The notes beneath the pieces are model-generated. The model worked only from the letters and a program-made list of their open reading frames with translations, had not been told where the DNA came from and made no database searches. A stretch of 64,000 nt of DNA. Origin: Caulobacter sp. 602-1 (GTDB lineage: Bacteria; Pseudomonadota; Alphaproteobacteria; Caulobacterales; Caulobacteraceae). Below are positions 62,305-64,000 of the stretch, one piece after another. Position 1 is the first letter of the stretch. Each line of letters begins with the position of its first letter. The stretch covers positions 620,001 to 684,000 of the forward strand of contig NZ_RRYI01000003.1 in the NCBI RefSeq assembly GCF_003931565.1, given 5' to 3'. Position numbers and translations under genes: made by a program.

Positions 62305-63258
62305 ATGTCGCTGCGAGTCGCCGTCCAGATGGATCCCGTCCTGGGGATCAACATCGAAACCGACACGACCTTCCTGATGATGATGGAAGCCCAGGCCCGG
62401 GGCCACAAGCTGTGGTTCTACACGCCCGACAAGCTGTCGCAGGAAGATGGACGGGTGTTCGCCCGCGCCCAGTCCCTGGAGCTTTCGGCCGTCCACGGCG
62501 CGCACGCTAAGCTGGGCGAGCTGACGGTCCTCGACATGAAGGACGACATCGACGTGGTGCTGATGCGCCAGGATCCGCCGTTCGACATGGCCTACATCAC
62601 GGCCACCCACTTCCTGGAGAAGGTCCACCCCCACACCCTGGTGGTGAACAACCCCGCCGAGGTGCGCAACGCGCCGGAGAAGCTGTTCGTCACCGACTTC
62701 CCGGGCGTGCAGCCGCCGACCCTGATCACCTCGGACCACGAGGCGATCTACGACTTCCGCGCCCGTCACGGCGACATCGTGCTGAAGCCCCTCTATGGCG
62801 GCGGCGGCTCGGGCGTGGCCCGTCTGCTGGCGGACGATCCGAACCTCGACGCCCTGCTGGAACTGCACGCCATGATCGGTCGCGAGCAGGTCATCGCCCA
62901 GAAGTTCGTGCCGGCCGTCAGCAAGGGCGACAAGCGCGTTCTGCTGGTCGACGGCGAACCCGTCGGGGCCATCAACCGGGTGCCGGCCGACGGCCAGGTG
63001 CGCTCCAACCTTCGGGTCGGCGGCCGCGCCGAGGCCGTCGAACTGACCCCGCGCGACCTCGAGCTCTGTCGGATCATCGGTCCCGAGCTGAAGCGCCGTG
63101 GACTGATCTTTGTCGGCATCGACGTCATTGGCGAGTACCTCACCGAAATCAACGTCACGTCACCGACCGGCGCCCAACAGCTGAAGCGTTTTACCGGGAT
63201 CGACGCGGCGTCTGTACTTTGGGACCGTATCGAGGACATTCGCCGAAACGGTGGGTAA
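62305..63258 (+). CDS. gshB: Glutathione synthetase
   Basis: 317-residue ATP-grasp ligase joining gamma-glutamylcysteine and glycine (EC 6.3.2.3). [50 protein letters not shown] and [15 protein letters not shown] are the family blocks; the C-terminal [21 protein letters not shown] carries metal ligands. AGGAG precedes the ATG. 84 bp after the SirB1-like gene on the same strand. Confidence 0.97.
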   Translation: MSLRVAVQMDPVLGINIETDTTFLMMMEAQARGHKLWFYTPDKLSQEDGRVFARAQSLELSAVHGAHAKLGELTVLDMKDDIDVVLMRQDPPFDMAYITATHFLEKVHPHTLVVNNPAEVRNAPEKLFVTDFPGVQPPTLITSDHEAIYDFRARHGDIVLKPLYGGGGSGVARLLADDPNLDALLELHAMIGREQVIAQKFVPAVSKGDKRVLLVDGEPVGAINRVPADGQVRSNLRVGGRAEAVELTPRDLELCRIIGPELKRRGLIFVGIDVIGEYLTEINVTSPTGAQQLKRFTGIDAASVLWDRIEDIRRNGG

Positions 63259-63333
63259 CTCTGCGGAAACGTGGCGATTTCGCGAAACGTTCGTTTTTCG
63301 TTCTTGCTCCATTTCACGAGCTATGCTGTGACT

Positions 63334-63356
63334 TGTGGATAAAGTTGTTATCCATG
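63334..63356. promoter_or_regulatory. Inverted pair of DnaA-box-like sequences before comM
   Basis: TGTGGATAA (63334-63342) is the exact reverse complement of the DnaA box TTATCCACA, and TTATCCATG (63348-63356) matches it at seven of nine bases. They face each other five bases apart and end ten bases before the comM ATG. DnaA binding or coupling of comM to replication is possible; E. coli-like boxes do bind Caulobacter DnaA. Confidence 0.45.
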
Positions 63357-63366
63357 AGGGACTTGG

Positions 63367-64000
63367 ATGGCCGCCAAGGTGGTCACCGTCGCGTTCGAGG
63401 GCGTGGAGGCCCGACGCGTCGATGTCGAGGTGCAGCTGACGACGGGACTGCCATCCTTCGTGGTGGTGGGACTGGCCGACAAGGCGGTGGCCGAAAGCCG
63501 GGAACGGGTGCGCGGCGCGTTCGCCGGCCTGGGGCTTTCCATGCCGGGCAAGCGCATCGTCGCCAATCTGGCGCCGGCCGACATGCCCAAGGAAGGCACG
63601 CACTTCGACTTGCCGATCGCCCTGGCGGTGATGTCGGCCATCGGCGTGATCCCGATGGACGCGCTGGACGGCTGGGCGGCCATGGGCGAGCTGTCGCTGG
63701 ACGGCCGCATCGTACCGGCGGCGGGCGCCCTGCCGGCGGCGATGGCGGCCGGGGCCATGGGGCTTGGCCTGATCTGTCCGGAGGCCTCCGGCCCCGAGGC
63801 GGCCTGGGCCGGCGAGACCCGGATCCTGGCGCCGCGCTCGCTGGTCGCCCTGATCAATCACTTTCGGGGCAGCCAGATCCTGTCGGCCCCGGCGCCCGGC
63901 CCGATCGTCGAGGGCGAGCGGCCCAAGGACCTGCGCGACGTCAAGGGCCAGGAGCACGCCAAGCGGGCCCTGGAGATCGCCGCGGCCGGCGGCCACAACC
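63367..64000 (+). CDS. comM: ComM/YifB-family AAA+ helicase (5' part; cut by window end)
   Basis: The first 211 residues of a Mg-chelatase-like AAA+ protein of the ComM/YifB family, which drives branch migration during natural transformation. The start ATG has GAGGGAC upstream. FEGVEARRVDVEVQLTTGLPSFVVVGL, AVAESRERVRGAFAGLGLSMP and LAPADMPKEGTHFDLPIALAVM are the N-terminal LonB-like domain; DVKGQEHAKRALEIAAAGGHN begins the AAA+ core at the edge. Walker motifs lie outside the window. It follows paired DnaA-box-like sequences. Confidence 0.9.
   Translation, partial: MAAKVVTVAFEGVEARRVDVEVQLTTGLPSFVVVGLADKAVAESRERVRGAFAGLGLSMPGKRIVANLAPADMPKEGTHFDLPIALAVMSAIGVIPMDALDGWAAMGELSLDGRIVPAAGALPAAMAAGAMGLGLICPEASGPEAAWAGETRILAPRSLVALINHFRGSQILSAPAPGPIVEGERPKDLRDVKGQEHAKRALEIAAAGGHN

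Overview
The window is about 67% GC, free of tRNAs and IS elements, and looks like a Caulobacter chromosome (C. crescentus/vibrioides/segnis group). The main clues are the block hrcA-grpE-dnaN-recF-gyrB with rph on the other side, and an exopolysaccharide/capsule locus that contains a recognisable hvyA (transglutaminase-like capsule restriction factor) beside a pssY-like sugar-phosphate transferase, a Wzc-type kinase and a Wza-type exporter. I assign the genus from gene order and protein character only; no database search was possible.

Region 1 (1-28.6 kb) is a plant cell-wall polysaccharide utilisation locus. It encodes a FucP-type sugar transporter (cut by the window start), a secreted aldose epimerase, an AraD1/GguC-type dehydratase and an L-arabinose/D-galactose 1-dehydrogenase (oxidative pentose route), a secreted esterase, GH51 arabinofuranosidase, a cupin_8/SapC pair, a TonB-dependent receptor, a flavin-dependent tryptophan-halogenase homologue, a beta-helix hydrolase-like protein, GH3 with PA14, an SGNH/sialate-O-acetylesterase-like enzyme, DUF3422, GH43, GH27 with NPCBM, and GH9. 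Most enzymes carry signal peptides. The set fits removal of arabinose, xylose, galactose and acyl groups from arabinoxylan, xyloglucan or arabinan-type polymers. Several promoter regions share a LacI-type palindrome (best copy at 26097-26112) and a second motif, TTTGTCGG, suggesting one regulon.

Region 2 (28.7-35.1 kb) holds a likely microaerobic/stress operon (UspA-like protein, P-type ATPase, beta-CASP metallo-beta-lactamase RNase homologue) behind an FNR/FixK-type box, and a DUF4010/MgtC membrane protein whose coding frame has no ATG, GTG or TTG at its beginning.

Region 3 (35.3-46.6 kb) is the capsule/EPS locus: Wza-like exporter, PPP-family phosphatase, hvyA (its Shine-Dalgarno lies in one arm of a hairpin), an unlisted 50-residue membrane protein, pssY, an O-antigen-ligase-like polymerase/ligase, Wzc BY-kinase, an outer-membrane barrel and an Ala-rich secreted protein, followed by an unusual soluble chemoreceptor-tip/Cache protein.

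Region 4 (46.7-64 kb) is conserved core: gyrB, recF, a VOC protein, dnaN, grpE, hrcA, rph, a degenerate HtrA-like protein coupled to a membrane aspartic protease, an XRE/DUF2975 pair, then rdgB-hemW-rsmI-yraN-sirB1-like-gshB-comM (comM cut by the window end, with paired DnaA-box-like sequences in front). Gaps not listed as features are short and I see nothing further in them.
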